The notes under the pieces are model-generated. The model worked only from the letters and a program-made list of their open reading frames with translations, was not told the DNA's origin and made no database searches. 24,961 bases of DNA from Hyphomicrobiales bacterium (GTDB taxonomy: Bacteria; Pseudomonadota; Alphaproteobacteria; Rhizobiales; Devosiaceae): the NCBI GenBank assembly GCA_026989045.1, contig JALSJY010000052.1, positions 1 through 24,961 of the forward strand, written 5' to 3'. This document shows positions 1-7,751 of the stretch, piece after piece. A program made the position numbers and the translations under genes. The stretch's first letter is position 1; every line of letters begins with the position of its first letter.

Positions 1-1332
1 TTTATATTTCATATCCATATCACGCCCAGTAACTCGCATAGTTTCAATACAAGCATCGAGCGAAACTAGATGCGTTCCATCGCCGTGAATTGCAAGCGAG
101 GCGGCGGCGACTGCTTTCACTGCGCCCATGCCATTTCGCTCAATACATGGAATTTGCACCAAGCCTTTTATCGGATCGCACGTCATGCCTAAATGATGCT
201 CAAGCGCTATTTCGGCGGCGTTTTCTATTTGCTTATTTGTGCCGCCCATTGCTGAACAAAGCGCCGCCGCCGCCATTGCCGAAGCTGAGCCGATTTCTCC
301 CTGACAACCAACTTCTGCACCAGATATTGAAGCGTTATATTTTATCAAGCCGCCAATCGCCGCCGCCGTTAATAGCATGTCTTGCACTTTATTTTCATCA
401 GCATCTGGCACTTGCTTTAGATAATATTGCATCACCGAAGGCAAAACCCCTGCCGCTCCATTGGTGGGTGCTGTGACAATTCGCCCCCCAGCGGCATTTT
501 CTTCATTTACCGCCATTGCATAAGCTGAAAGCCAATCAATCGCTGAATGTAGCGGAATATTATTTTTTTGGGCATTACCCATAAGTGCGCTATGCAAATC
601 CCCTGCCCGTCTTTTTACATGTAGACCGCCCGGTAATTCACCCGATGCAGAAAAACCTCGCTCAATGCTCTGCTCCATCACTCGCCAGATTTTATCTAAG
701 CCTTTGTCTAGCTCCTTTTTTGAGCTTTTAGTTAGCTCATTTGCCAATTTCATTTGCGCTATCGAAAGGTTAGAATTTTCTCCCATTTCCAACATTTCAT
801 TAGCATTATGAAACGGAAATGGAATATCTTCTGTTGTGCTTTGCTTAGGTGGCGCGTCCATTTGCGCCTCATCTAAAATAAATCCACCGCCAACAGAATA
901 ATAAGTTTCGCTTAAAATGACATCGTCATCTTTATTAGAAATAGCGAAACTAAGCGTATTTGCATGGCGAATATTTTTAGTTTTTTTATCAACGATAAGG
1001 CTCTCGCTAGGATCAAAAGAGATTTCCTGCCCAGCAATATTCAGTAATTTTTTTTCTTTTAGCTTGCTAAGTAAATTCTCAAATTTATCCATTTCTTCAT
1101 CAGGAAAAAACCCAAGTAACCCAGCAAGTACTGCCCTTTGCGTGCCATGCCCAACACCAGTATGAGCAAGTGAGCCAAAAAGAGTGATTTTTAAAGAAGC
1201 GCCATCAGTGTTTTGCGCCAATTTTTCTTGAGCCAAGGCAATAAACCGATTAGCCGCAATCATTGGCCCCATTGTATGCGAGGACGAAGGGCCAATGCCA
1301 ATTTTAAACATATCAAAAACACAAACGAACAT
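1..1332 (-). CDS. sdaA: L-serine dehydratase (L-serine ammonia-lyase), iron-sulfur type; 3' end cut by window edge
   Basis: Deaminates L-serine to pyruvate and ammonia in the cytoplasm using an oxygen-sensitive [4Fe-4S] cluster. The reverse strand is open for 444 codons from an ATG at 1332 to the window edge. The protein opens with KIGIGPSSSHTMGP (residues 10-23), the hallmark of the single-chain bacterial enzyme. The cluster cysteines are visible at residues 343 (GCQGE), 385 (CDPIKG) and 396 (PCIERN), the same spacing as the characterised Legionella enzyme. The last visible residues, DMDMKYK, lie just short of the usual C-terminus near 455-460, so about a dozen residues are missing. These include the C-terminal tail that in the Legionella enzyme supplies a further cluster ligand. 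It lies downstream of fliJ on the same strand but a terminator separates them. The family call is near certain; completeness cannot be judged. Confidence 0.96.
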   Translation of the reverse strand, partial: MFVCVFDMFKIGIGPSSSHTMGPMIAANRFIALAQEKLAQNTDGASLKITLFGSLAHTGVGHGTQRAVLAGLLGFFPDEEMDKFENLLSKLKEKKLLNIAGQEISFDPSESLIVDKKTKNIRHANTLSFAISNKDDDVILSETYYSVGGGFILDEAQMDAPPKQSTTEDIPFPFHNANEMLEMGENSNLSIAQMKLANELTKSSKKELDKGLDKIWRVMEQSIERGFSASGELPGGLHVKRRAGDLHSALMGNAQKNNIPLHSAIDWLSAYAMAVNEENAAGGRIVTAPTNGAAGVLPSVMQYYLKQVPDADENKVQDMLLTAAAIGGLIKYNASISGAEVGCQGEIGSASAMAAAALCSAMGGTNKQIENAAEIALEHHLGMTCDPIKGLVQIPCIERNGMGAVKAVAAASLAIHGDGTHLVSLDACIETMRVTGRDMDMKYK

Positions 1333-1452
1333 TTTATCTTACCTATCCTCAAACTAATTCATTTAATGTTATTGGCACTATTAAGACAATCACTAAGTTG
1401 ATTTTTTAATAGAGGAACACTCGATTAAATGTAGTCGATACAAACGGCCCGC

Positions 1453-1480
1453 CGTCACTCCCGCGCAGGAGGGAATGACG
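1453..1480. repeat. short palindromic intergenic repeat (REP-like)
   Basis: The two 10-nt arms, CGTCACTCCC and GGGAATGACG, are inverted copies with one mismatch around an 8-nt GC-rich centre (GCGCAGGA). It stands out as GC-rich in AT-rich intergenic DNA between sdaA and fliJ. Its form, arms reading CGTCATTCCC / GGGAATGACG, is that of dispersed palindromic repeats seen in many proteobacterial genomes. Whether it is repeated in this genome cannot be seen, as only one copy is in the window. Confidence 0.6.
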
Positions 1481-1504
1481 AGGGGGCGAAGAAAAAAACA
1501 CAGC

Positions 1505-1540
1505 ATAAAACAACCAGCAGAAGTCACACTTACTGGTTGC
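1505..1540 (-). terminator. rho-independent terminator after fliI-fliJ
   Basis: Arms 1511-1517 (CAACCAG) and 1533-1539 (CTGGTTG) form a 7-bp perfect stem with a 15-nt loop. On the reverse strand the stem is followed by TTTTA and, further on, a longer T-rich run. It lies 34 nt past the fliJ stop codon, so it should end the fliI-fliJ transcript before sdaA. Confidence 0.65.
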
Positions 1541-1573
1541 TTTTGAAATAAGCTAAATAATGAGATTTAAGAG

Positions 1574-1987
1574 CTATTTGCTCATGTGGCGCATGCGCGC
1601 TATCTCATCATACTCATCTTGTTCATGTTTTGCTTGTTCATCAGATATGCGTTTTTTCTCACGCTCACCAAGAATTTCTAGCTTTTTAAGATCTTCAAGC
1701 GCTTGAGCAAGCGCATCTTGGGCTGCCTCTTCTTGCGCCTTCATTTCATTTGCTGAATTGAGCAAATTATCGCGTCTGGTAATGGCTGCACGGGCAAATG
1801 TTGAATATGCAAAATGGGCGGCATCAGAAATACCTGTTTTTTGATGCTCAATATCAATTTGCTGATCTAGCTCGCTTGCCATGCGCTCAAAATCGCCTAT
1901 CATCATTTCAATTTGCGCTAATTGCCGACGTTTTTCATCAACATTAAATTTCTTAAGCTTAATTAAGCTTTCATTTCGTGACTTCAT
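1574..1987 (-). CDS. fliJ: flagellar export chaperone/ATPase stalk protein FliJ
   Basis: A 137-residue protein, almost entirely alpha-helical and rich in Glu, Lys, Gln and Ala, with coiled-coil character throughout and no membrane segment. This is the profile of FliJ, the small coiled-coil that sits in the FliI hexamer like a rotor stalk and helps deliver export substrates. It starts 25 nt after fliI on the same strand, preceded by a strong AAGGAG site 8 nt before the ATG. Sequence conservation in FliJ is weak, so the call rests mainly on size, coiled-coil form and position directly after fliI. The terminator at 1505-1540 closes the operon. Confidence 0.85.
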   Translation of the reverse strand: MKSRNESLIKLKKFNVDEKRRQLAQIEMMIGDFERMASELDQQIDIEHQKTGISDAAHFAYSTFARAAITRRDNLLNSANEMKAQEEAAQDALAQALEDLKKLEILGEREKKRISDEQAKHEQDEYDEIARMRHMSK

Positions 1988-2012
1988 GACTTGTACTCCT
2001 TACTCATACTCA

Positions 2013-3371
2013 TTACTTATTACTCAAGTCGTTACTAGCTTCTTGTGCTTCTGCTTTTTCTACAATTGCCTTGAGCATTTGATAGCCCTGTTCAATTGTA
2101 GTTCGCTCTTGCCTTTGCTGGCTCAAAAACGCCTCCAGCTCAGGGTTGATAGCAATAGCGCGATCCACCTTTATATCTGATCCTTTGCGGTATGCCCCCA
2201 ATCGTATCAGTTCTTCCATGTCAGCAAAAACCGACATATATTCTCTTGCCTTAGCCAAAGTTGGCCTAAAATCCTGAGGCACGCACCCCGGCATGGTGCG
2301 TGAAATTGACCTTAACACATTGATTGCTGGATATCTTCCACGCTCCGCAATCGCACGCTCCATTACAATATGCCCATCTAAAATACCTCGAACAGCATCT
2401 GCAATTGGCTCATTGTGATCATCACCTTCTACTAAAACAGTAAATAATCCTGTAACAGAACCAGAATTTTTTAATCCTGGCCCCGCTCGCTCCAATAATC
2501 TTGGTAATTCAGAGAAAACCGTGGGTGGATAGCCTTTTGCAGTGGGTGGCTCACCAATCGAGAGGCCAATTTCGCGCTGAGCCATAGCAAAACGGGTTAA
2601 ACTATCCATCATGCAGAGCACTTTTTTTCCCTGGTCACGAAAAAATTCACACAGAGCTATTGTAAGATAAGCCGCCTGACGGCGCATCAAAGCGCTTTCA
2701 TCAGAAGTTGCCACCACCACAACGGCTTTTTTTATGCCCTGCTCACCTAAATAATCGGTGATGAATTCATGCACTTCGCGTCCACGTTCTCCAATTAAAC
2801 CAATCACTGCGACATCAACATCGGTATTAACCGCAAGCATTGACATAAGCACCGATTTACCAACACCAGAGCCTGCAAAAATACCTAAACGTTGCCCATC
2901 GCAAATAGTGGTGAATGTATTTAACACACGAACCCCAAGATCAAGCGGCGCACCAACTCTTGCCCTATCATGGGCAGGAAGCGGAGTGTTTCTTAATGGA
3001 TAGGCGGTTTCCCCGCGTGCAATCATACCCTTGGTATCAATTGCCTCGCCATTAGCATTCACCACTCGACCTAACCAATCCATTGAGGGATAGGCTGCGC
3101 CATCATGAGCAGAAAAAACCGCCTTACAACCAAGTCGCACTCCCTCAATTGGGCCAAAGGGCAAACAAAGCGCATGGCCATCTCTAAAGCCGATAATCTC
3201 AGCTGCTAATTTTTTTGAATTTTGAGTCTCAATAGATACTCGCCCACCAATACGCAATTCACGCAAAGGGCCATCAACTTCAATCAAAAGCCCTTGCACA
3301 GATTTAACCCGCCCAAATACCTCAATCTCGTCAATGGCTTTAATTTCAGAAATAAGCGGTTTAATATCCAT
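2013..3371 (-). CDS. fliI: flagellum-specific export ATPase FliI
   Basis: A 452-residue ATPase of the F1-beta-like type III export family; it energises unfolding and export of flagellar subunits at the base of the flagellum. Residues 20-95 form the N-terminal beta-barrel. The Walker A motif GSGVGKS is at 167-173 (in GIFAGSGVGKSVL) and the Walker B region reads KVLCMMDSLTRFAMAQRE. The stretch GLSIGEPPTAKGYPPTVF, followed by LPRLLERAG, is characteristic of FliI and its type III secretion relatives. The flagellar identity, rather than a virulence secretion ATPase, is supported by fliJ downstream and ctrA, which controls flagellar genes, divergently upstream. The ATG at 3371 has only a weak ribosome-binding site. 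Full length for the family. Confidence 0.96.
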   Translation of the reverse strand: MDIKPLISEIKAIDEIEVFGRVKSVQGLLIEVDGPLRELRIGGRVSIETQNSKKLAAEIIGFRDGHALCLPFGPIEGVRLGCKAVFSAHDGAAYPSMDWLGRVVNANGEAIDTKGMIARGETAYPLRNTPLPAHDRARVGAPLDLGVRVLNTFTTICDGQRLGIFAGSGVGKSVLMSMLAVNTDVDVAVIGLIGERGREVHEFITDYLGEQGIKKAVVVVATSDESALMRRQAAYLTIALCEFFRDQGKKVLCMMDSLTRFAMAQREIGLSIGEPPTAKGYPPTVFSELPRLLERAGPGLKNSGSVTGLFTVLVEGDDHNEPIADAVRGILDGHIVMERAIAERGRYPAINVLRSISRTMPGCVPQDFRPTLAKAREYMSVFADMEELIRLGAYRKGSDIKVDRAIAINPELEAFLSQQRQERTTIEQGYQMLKAIVEKAEAQEASNDLSNK

Positions 3372-3768
3372 ATTATCTCAATTTATTTGTATTTTTCGAA
3401 TCATCAATTGGTAAATAGTAACCCAAGATTAACAAAAAAGCGCTATTTACCTATTATTAAGCAAAAAATAATGCTGCTCAAATTTTCATTTTTTTTAATA
3501 GGTAATTTTGCATATTTTGAGTCTTAAGAGTCTGTTATTACCTTTTCTTAACCTAAAACATTAAGATTTTTTATTTATTTTTTTGCTTATATTTCAAATA
3601 GTTAGCATAAGTAGTGATTTATTTTTTTACCTATTGCAAAGACTAATTAAACTTTGTTAACTATTTGTAGTTAGTTTCGAATCATACCCAGTAGGGTTTG
3701 GTTTTAGCGCATAATTTTTATGCGGTTGCAATGTTCTAGTAGGAACAATAATTTTTAGGGGAATATAA
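3372..3768. other. 397-nt regulatory region between divergent fliI and ctrA
   Basis: No gene is present; the region is very AT-rich. It holds four GANTC sites (3398-3402, 3519-3523, 3528-3532, 3679-3683), the target of the CcrM methyltransferase used by alphaproteobacteria for cell-cycle control. It also holds three copies of the 9-mer TTACCTATT (3447-3455 and 3627-3635 forward, 3497-3505 reverse). An inverted pair GGTAAATAG (3410-3418) / CTATTTACC (3443-3451) is present. TTAA pairs resembling CtrA boxes occur at 3548-3564 (9-nt spacing) and 3647-3661 (6-nt spacing), but none has the canonical 7-nt spacing. I could not place -35/-10 boxes with confidence. The ctrA ribosome-binding site is AGGGGA at 3757-3762. 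Confidence 0.7.
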
Positions 3769-4470
3769 ATGCGGGTACTCTTGATTGAAGATGATAGCGC
3801 AACAGCTCAAAGCATTGAGTTGATGCTTAAATCTGAAAGCTTTAATGTCTATACTACCGATTTAGGTGAAGAGGGCGCTGATCTTGGTAAACTTTATGAC
3901 TATGATATAATTTTACTTGATTTAAATTTACCAGATATGAGTGGCTATGAAGTGTTGCGCACTCTAAGAGTTGCAAAAATTCAGACCCCAATTCTTATTC
4001 TTTCTGGCCTTGCTGGAATTGAAGATAAAGTTCGCGGTCTTGGTTTTGGCGCAGACGACTATATGACAAAACCTTTCCATAAAGATGAGCTAGTTGCGCG
4101 TATTCATGCAATTGTGCGTCGCTCTAAAGGGCATGCACAATCTATCATCAACACTGGTGACTTGGCGCTTAATCTTGATACGAAAACTGTTGAAGTTGGC
4201 GGGCAGCGTGTTCACCTTACTGGCAAAGAATATCAAATGCTTGAGCTTCTTTCACTTCGCAAAGGAACGACGCTTACCAAAGAAATGTTCCTAAACCACC
4301 TATATGGCGGCATGGACGAGCCAGAATTGAAAATTATTGATGTTTTCATCTGTAAATTGCGCAAAAAACTTGCAGTGGCAACAGATGGCACAAATTATAT
4401 TGAAACGGTTTGGGGTCGTGGCTATGTGTTGCGTGAACCAGATGAAGGCAGTTTCTCACAATCTGCGTAA
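3769..4470 (+). CDS. ctrA: cell-cycle master response regulator CtrA
   Basis: An OmpR-type response regulator of 233 residues: receiver domain at 1-115 with acidic pocket D8/D9, phospho-acceptor D51 (ILLDLNLPDMSGYE) and conserved Lys in MTKPF, then a winged-helix DNA-binding domain at about 125-225 (LTGKEYQMLELLSLRKG, VFICKLRKKLA, WGRGYVLREP). These segments match alphaproteobacterial CtrA closely. Phosphorylated CtrA binds TTAA-N7-TTAA boxes to control replication, division, flagellar and chemotaxis genes; it receives phosphate from CckA through ChpT, encoded at 10770-11465. Its own terminator follows. The C-terminus ends in Ala (SFSQSA), in keeping with the C-terminal signal that ClpXP reads in Caulobacter CtrA. 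The AGGGGA site 6 nt upstream fixes the start. Confidence 0.97.
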   Translation: MRVLLIEDDSATAQSIELMLKSESFNVYTTDLGEEGADLGKLYDYDIILLDLNLPDMSGYEVLRTLRVAKIQTPILILSGLAGIEDKVRGLGFGADDYMTKPFHKDELVARIHAIVRRSKGHAQSIINTGDLALNLDTKTVEVGGQRVHLTGKEYQMLELLSLRKGTTLTKEMFLNHLYGGMDEPELKIIDVFICKLRKKLAVATDGTNYIETVWGRGYVLREPDEGSFSQSA

Positions 4471-4494
4471 TATACAAACTTAATAATCTATATT

Positions 4495-4532
4495 AAAAGC
4501 CTTGCGTATTCTACACGCAGGGTTTTTTGTTT
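4495..4532 (+). terminator. rho-independent terminator of ctrA
   Basis: CCTTGCGT (4500-4507) pairs with ACGCAGGG (4515-4522) with one G-T wobble and a 7-nt loop. Six Ts follow at once, then GTTTT. It begins about 25 nt after the ctrA stop codon. Confidence 0.88.
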
Positions 4533-4544
4533 TACTATTTTTGC

Positions 4545-4637
4545 CTTTGCGAGCGCCATTAGGCGCACGGCAGTCATGAAATTCACCTCAATACTATCTT
4601 GCTTTATATTGCTTCAAAGCAAAATCTTTTCGCAAAG
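4545..4637. repeat. small inverted-repeat element, probably a decayed dispersed repeat
   Basis: The outer arms CTTTGCGA (4545-4552) and TCGCAAAG (4630-4637) are perfect 8-bp inverted repeats bounding 93 nt. Inside lie a hairpin GCGCC-ATTA-GGCGC (4553-4566) and a second small one, TTGCT-TCAA-AGCAA, near 4611-4624. It is more GC-rich than the DNA around it. The design resembles the hairpin repeats with TTGCGAGG/CGCAATGACG-type ends scattered in many bacterial genomes, but it is degenerate and only one copy is in the window. Confidence 0.45.
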
Positions 4638-4697
4638 ACGAAGGGAATTATTTGTTGCATAAAGATATAATACTTAAGGTAATTAGGGATTTTATTC

Positions 4698-5540
4698 TTA
4701 AGCGCAAATTGCTGTTTGCTTGGCTTGCCCATCACTCAAACAATATAAGCCGCGATAGCCATCTTTTCTTTCAAAGTCCTCATTTATGCCAAGCAGGGTT
4801 TCTGCACCGCCAAGCATTAAAAAGCCATTTGGGTTCATAATTTTTTGAATTGCGCTCACTACTTTGCTTTTTGTTGGCACGTCAAAATAAATCAACACAT
4901 TGCGACAAAAAACTAGATCCATCTTTCCAAGAGAAAATAGATTTTCAAGCAGATTTACTTTTCTAAAGCTGACCATGCTTTTAATTTGATCTGAAATTAT
5001 CCAATTTGTGCCATCTTGCTTGAAATGCTCAACCAATAATTGTACAGGCAGGCCGCGCTGAACTTCAAATTGCGTATATTTACCTGCCTTGGCTCTATCA
5101 AGAGCAGATTGTGATATATCGGAGGCAATAATTTCTACTTTCAAGCCCGCCCAAAGTCGTTTATTGGCTAACAATATCATTGCCAGTGAATAAGGCTCTT
5201 GACCTGTTGAAGCGGCAGCGCACCAAATTCTAATGGGAGAATTTTTGGCTCTGGCAGCCTCTATAAGCTCTGGCAGAATTGCTTTTTCAAAATTATCAAA
5301 TGGCGTATTATCACGAAAGAAAAAACTCTCATTAGTTGTCATTGCATCAACAACGGCCTCTTGCACCTGTTTGGGGGCGATGTTTAAACCGCGCTCTAAA
5401 GCCTTTAGGTCTTGAAATTTATACTGCTCAACAATTGTCGCTAAGCGAGTTTCAATTAAATATGACTTTGTATTTCCAAGCACTATGCCTGACTTTTTAT
5501 GAACAAAATCAATAATACTCTGATAATCATTTACACTCAT
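4698..5540 (-). CDS. cheR: chemotaxis protein methyltransferase CheR
   Basis: Transfers methyl groups from S-adenosylmethionine to glutamates on chemoreceptors, setting adaptation. The 280-residue protein has the N-terminal helical CheR domain (1-75) ending in TTNESFFFRD, then the Rossmann-like methyltransferase domain with the SAM-binding segment IWCAAASTGQEPYS (about 104-117), IIASDIS and MDLVFCRNVLIYFD. Length and motifs are complete. It starts 11 nt after the cheB stop codon with an AAGGA site upstream, so cheB and cheR are co-transcribed. It is the last gene of the cluster; no clear T-tailed terminator follows. Confidence 0.96.
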   Translation of the reverse strand: MSVNDYQSIIDFVHKKSGIVLGNTKSYLIETRLATIVEQYKFQDLKALERGLNIAPKQVQEAVVDAMTTNESFFFRDNTPFDNFEKAILPELIEAARAKNSPIRIWCAAASTGQEPYSLAMILLANKRLWAGLKVEIIASDISQSALDRAKAGKYTQFEVQRGLPVQLLVEHFKQDGTNWIISDQIKSMVSFRKVNLLENLFSLGKMDLVFCRNVLIYFDVPTKSKVVSAIQKIMNPNGFLMLGGAETLLGINEDFERKDGYRGLYCLSDGQAKQTAICA

Positions 5541-5551
5541 TTATCTAATCC

Positions 5552-6682
5552 TTATCTACCGATTTTGTCTATATTTCTTGCTATATTTTCACCCATTTCG
5601 TCTATGCCAATCAATGCTGTGCAAGCACCAGCTGCAGCAGTTGCCCCTGGCATTCCCCACACAATTGAACTTGCTTCATCTTGCGCAAAAACCGTGCCGC
5701 CAGAATGGGCAATTGCTACAGCGCCATTTGCTCCATCGCTTCCCATTCCTGTTAAAACGCTTACCAAGGCAGAATTACCATAAAATTCAGCTACGCTTTC
5801 AAACATAGGATCAACCGCAGGGCGGCAATGGTTTATCGGTGGGCTTTTATCCAATTTAATAATATTTTGCTTTTGATTATTTTGTGCAATTTTCATATGA
5901 AAACCACCTGGTGCAAGATAAAGCCGCCCTGCAATAATTGGCTCACCATCTTTTGCTTCACCGCCCTGCATGCCAGAAATTCGAGCTAGTTTTTCACCTA
6001 AAATAGTAGTGAAAGTTGGCGGCATGTGCTGGGCAACTAAAACAGGAATATTATTAAGCTTGCCATTAAGAGCGCTAAAAACTTTTGTTAGAGCTGCCGG
6101 CCCACCAGTTGAAGAGCCAATGGCTAGGATTTTCGGCACAATCAAAGATTTTTTTCGAAAAGAAAATGCCGCATTTGCACTTGGCATCGCTGCCCAAGAT
6201 GATGAGGTCGTGCTTAAATTATTATCTCTTGTAGCAGGCGCAACCCGTGGCAATAAACCAGTTACTTTTCTTATCAATTCTTGTTGAAATTCATTTCTAG
6301 CATCATTGCCATCGCGAGTAAAAGATGGCTTGGCAATAAAATCAGACGCTCCCAAATTCATTGCCCTAAGGGTGACTTCTGCATTCTTCTTAGATAGGGT
6401 CGAGGCTATTAAAACTTTTGCCTTTGAGCATTTTTGTAAAATTATTGGCAAAGCAGTTATGCCGTCCATCACTGGCATTTCAATGTCTAAAATAACAATA
6501 TCAGGCATTAAAGCCGCAACCTTATTAATGGCTATTTGGCCATTATCAGCACTATCAACAACCACAATATTTGGCACAGCCTCAAGCCATTTACGCACCA
6601 TGCCACGCACAACAGCGCTATCTTCAACCAGCATAACTTTGATGGCATTATCACTTGTTTTTTGTAGATTTTGCAAACCCAT
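5552..6682 (-). CDS. cheB: chemotaxis response regulator protein-glutamate methylesterase CheB
   Basis: Removes methyl esters from, and deamidates, chemoreceptors, opposing CheR. The 376-residue protein has a receiver domain at about 14-130 with phospho-acceptor D66 (VILDIEMPVMDG), a variable linker at about 140-180, and the methylesterase domain at 183-376. The catalytic triad is visible: S191 in IGSSTGGP, H219 in AQHMPP and D316 in GMGSDGANG. It follows cheY by about 200 nt on the same strand, but a strong terminator lies in that gap, so cheB-cheR probably has its own promoter or depends on read-through. Confidence 0.97.
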   Translation of the reverse strand: MGLQNLQKTSDNAIKVMLVEDSAVVRGMVRKWLEAVPNIVVVDSADNGQIAINKVAALMPDIVILDIEMPVMDGITALPIILQKCSKAKVLIASTLSKKNAEVTLRAMNLGASDFIAKPSFTRDGNDARNEFQQELIRKVTGLLPRVAPATRDNNLSTTSSSWAAMPSANAAFSFRKKSLIVPKILAIGSSTGGPAALTKVFSALNGKLNNIPVLVAQHMPPTFTTILGEKLARISGMQGGEAKDGEPIIAGRLYLAPGGFHMKIAQNNQKQNIIKLDKSPPINHCRPAVDPMFESVAEFYGNSALVSVLTGMGSDGANGAVAIAHSGGTVFAQDEASSIVWGMPGATAAAGACTALIGIDEMGENIARNIDKIGR

Positions 6683-6787
6683 GTTTTTCTCACTATTTTT
6701 ACTAAAGCGAGTTTGGGCTAATAACCTAAGCGTGCTATTGATTATTAGCTAAGTAAGAATGCTAAGGGTGATGTTTTCAGTGCTATT

Positions 6788-6818
6788 TAAAAACAAAAAC
6801 CAGAGGACAACCTCTGGC
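6788..6818 (-). terminator. rho-independent terminator between cheY and cheB
   Basis: CCAGAGG (6800-6806) and CCTCTGG (6811-6817) form a perfect 7-bp, GC-rich stem with a 4-nt loop. On the reverse strand it is followed at once by TTTTTGTTTTT. It lies 70 nt past the cheY stop codon. No T-run follows on the forward strand, so it acts on the che transcript only. Confidence 0.88.
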
Positions 6819-6887
6819 TTAACGTTAAAACCTCATAAGCTAATTTGCAGCTCTTAATCAGTGCAACTAATTAACTTTTTTAAAAAC

Positions 6888-7253
6888 CTAATCAACCCAT
6901 AAACGCTCGAATTTTGTTTCTAAAATTTCACGATCAAATGGCTTCATGATATATTCATTTGCCCCTGCTCTTAGTGCCATAGCAATGTGGCCTACGTCAT
7001 TTTCTGTTGTGCAGAAAACTACTTTTGGCTTTGCCCCTCCATCATAAGCTCGTAAATCTTTTAAAAATTCTAGCCCTGATTTTATTGGCATATTCCAATC
7101 TAGCAAAATTGAATCTGGCATTTCTTGCATGCATTTATCATAAGCTTCTTGGCCATCTTCTGCTTCTTGCACAATATATTCCATATCTTCAAGAATTCGA
7201 CGCGCTACCTTACGAACAACACTTGAATCATCTACCACCAAACACGACTTCAT
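6888..7253 (-). CDS. cheY: chemotaxis response regulator CheY
   Basis: A stand-alone receiver domain of 121 residues. The acidic pair D8/D9 (VVDDSS), phospho-acceptor D52 (LLDWNMPIKSG), switch Thr in CTTEND and K104 in YIMKPF are all present. Phosphorylated by CheA, it diffuses to the flagellar motor and changes rotation. LDWNMP followed by the C-terminal FERLWVD fits the single-domain CheY seen in alphaproteobacterial che operons. A GGAG site precedes the ATG. It lies 27 nt after cheW and is followed by the terminator at 6788-6818. It is the only free CheY in the window; CheA carries a second receiver of its own. Confidence 0.95.
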   Translation of the reverse strand: MKSCLVVDDSSVVRKVARRILEDMEYIVQEAEDGQEAYDKCMQEMPDSILLDWNMPIKSGLEFLKDLRAYDGGAKPKVVFCTTENDVGHIAMALRAGANEYIMKPFDREILETKFERLWVD

Positions 7254-7280
7254 AGTTTTTCTCCAATCTACAAAACCCGC

Positions 7281-7751
7281 CTAAGCGGCATCTTGACTTA
7301 ATAATTCTTCTATTAAAACATCAATATCTAAAATAACTAATAATTCATTTTTTAATCTATACGTGCCAACACAGGTTTTTGCCCACTCGCTGTTCAAGTT
7401 TACGGGATTGGCCTCAAGCTGATCGTTATTTAATGTCACCACCTCACCAATAATATCGGTTAAGAACACATAAGATTCATTGCCATAAATAACATTCACT
7501 GCAGGGCGCTCAGAATTAGTGTCATTTACAGCACCCACATCAAACACTTTACTCAAATCAATAGCCGTTAATATCCGCCCACGTAGATTTAACACACCTG
7601 CAATTTTTTGATGCGCAAGCGGCACAAAGGTAAAATTTTCTGGCATGAAAACATCTTGCACACGATCAATCGGCAAGCCAAATAACTGCCCGCCAAGCCT
7701 GATAGTGACATATTGCTGAGCATTGTTATTTGTTAAATTATCTTTGCTCAT
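7281..7751 (-). CDS. cheW: chemotaxis coupling protein CheW
   Basis: Scaffold that couples chemoreceptors to the kinase CheA at the cell pole. The 156-residue product is one CheW domain: an N-terminal tail rich in Asn and Gln, then YVTIRLGGQLFGLPIDRVQDVF, the conserved LNLRGRILTAIDL and a C-terminal ILDID segment. Its ATG overlaps the cheA stop codon as ATGA, a classic sign of translational coupling that keeps CheA and CheW in step. GAGG inside the end of cheA serves as ribosome-binding site. Confidence 0.96.
   Translation of the reverse strand: MSKDNLTNNNAQQYVTIRLGGQLFGLPIDRVQDVFMPENFTFVPLAHQKIAGVLNLRGRILTAIDLSKVFDVGAVNDTNSERPAVNVIYGNESYVFLTDIIGEVVTLNNDQLEANPVNLNSEWAKTCVGTYRLKNELLVILDIDVLIEELLSQDAA

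Noticed and set aside
90..476. Forward open frame of 128 codons
   Set aside because: It lies antisense within sdaA, whose reverse-strand reading is unmistakable; the translation is low-quality and has no family features. The same applies to the open frames at 917-1165 and 1213-1401.
3222..3527. 101-codon forward frame from fliI into the ctrA upstream region
   Set aside because: A third of it is antisense to fliI and the rest is Phe/Leu/Asn-rich AT sequence. No domain and no ribosome-binding site.
3548..3661. CtrA boxes (TTAA pairs) upstream of ctrA
   Set aside because: The pairs found have 9-nt and 6-nt spacing, not the canonical 7. In DNA this AT-rich, TTAA pairs are expected by chance, so no site is called.
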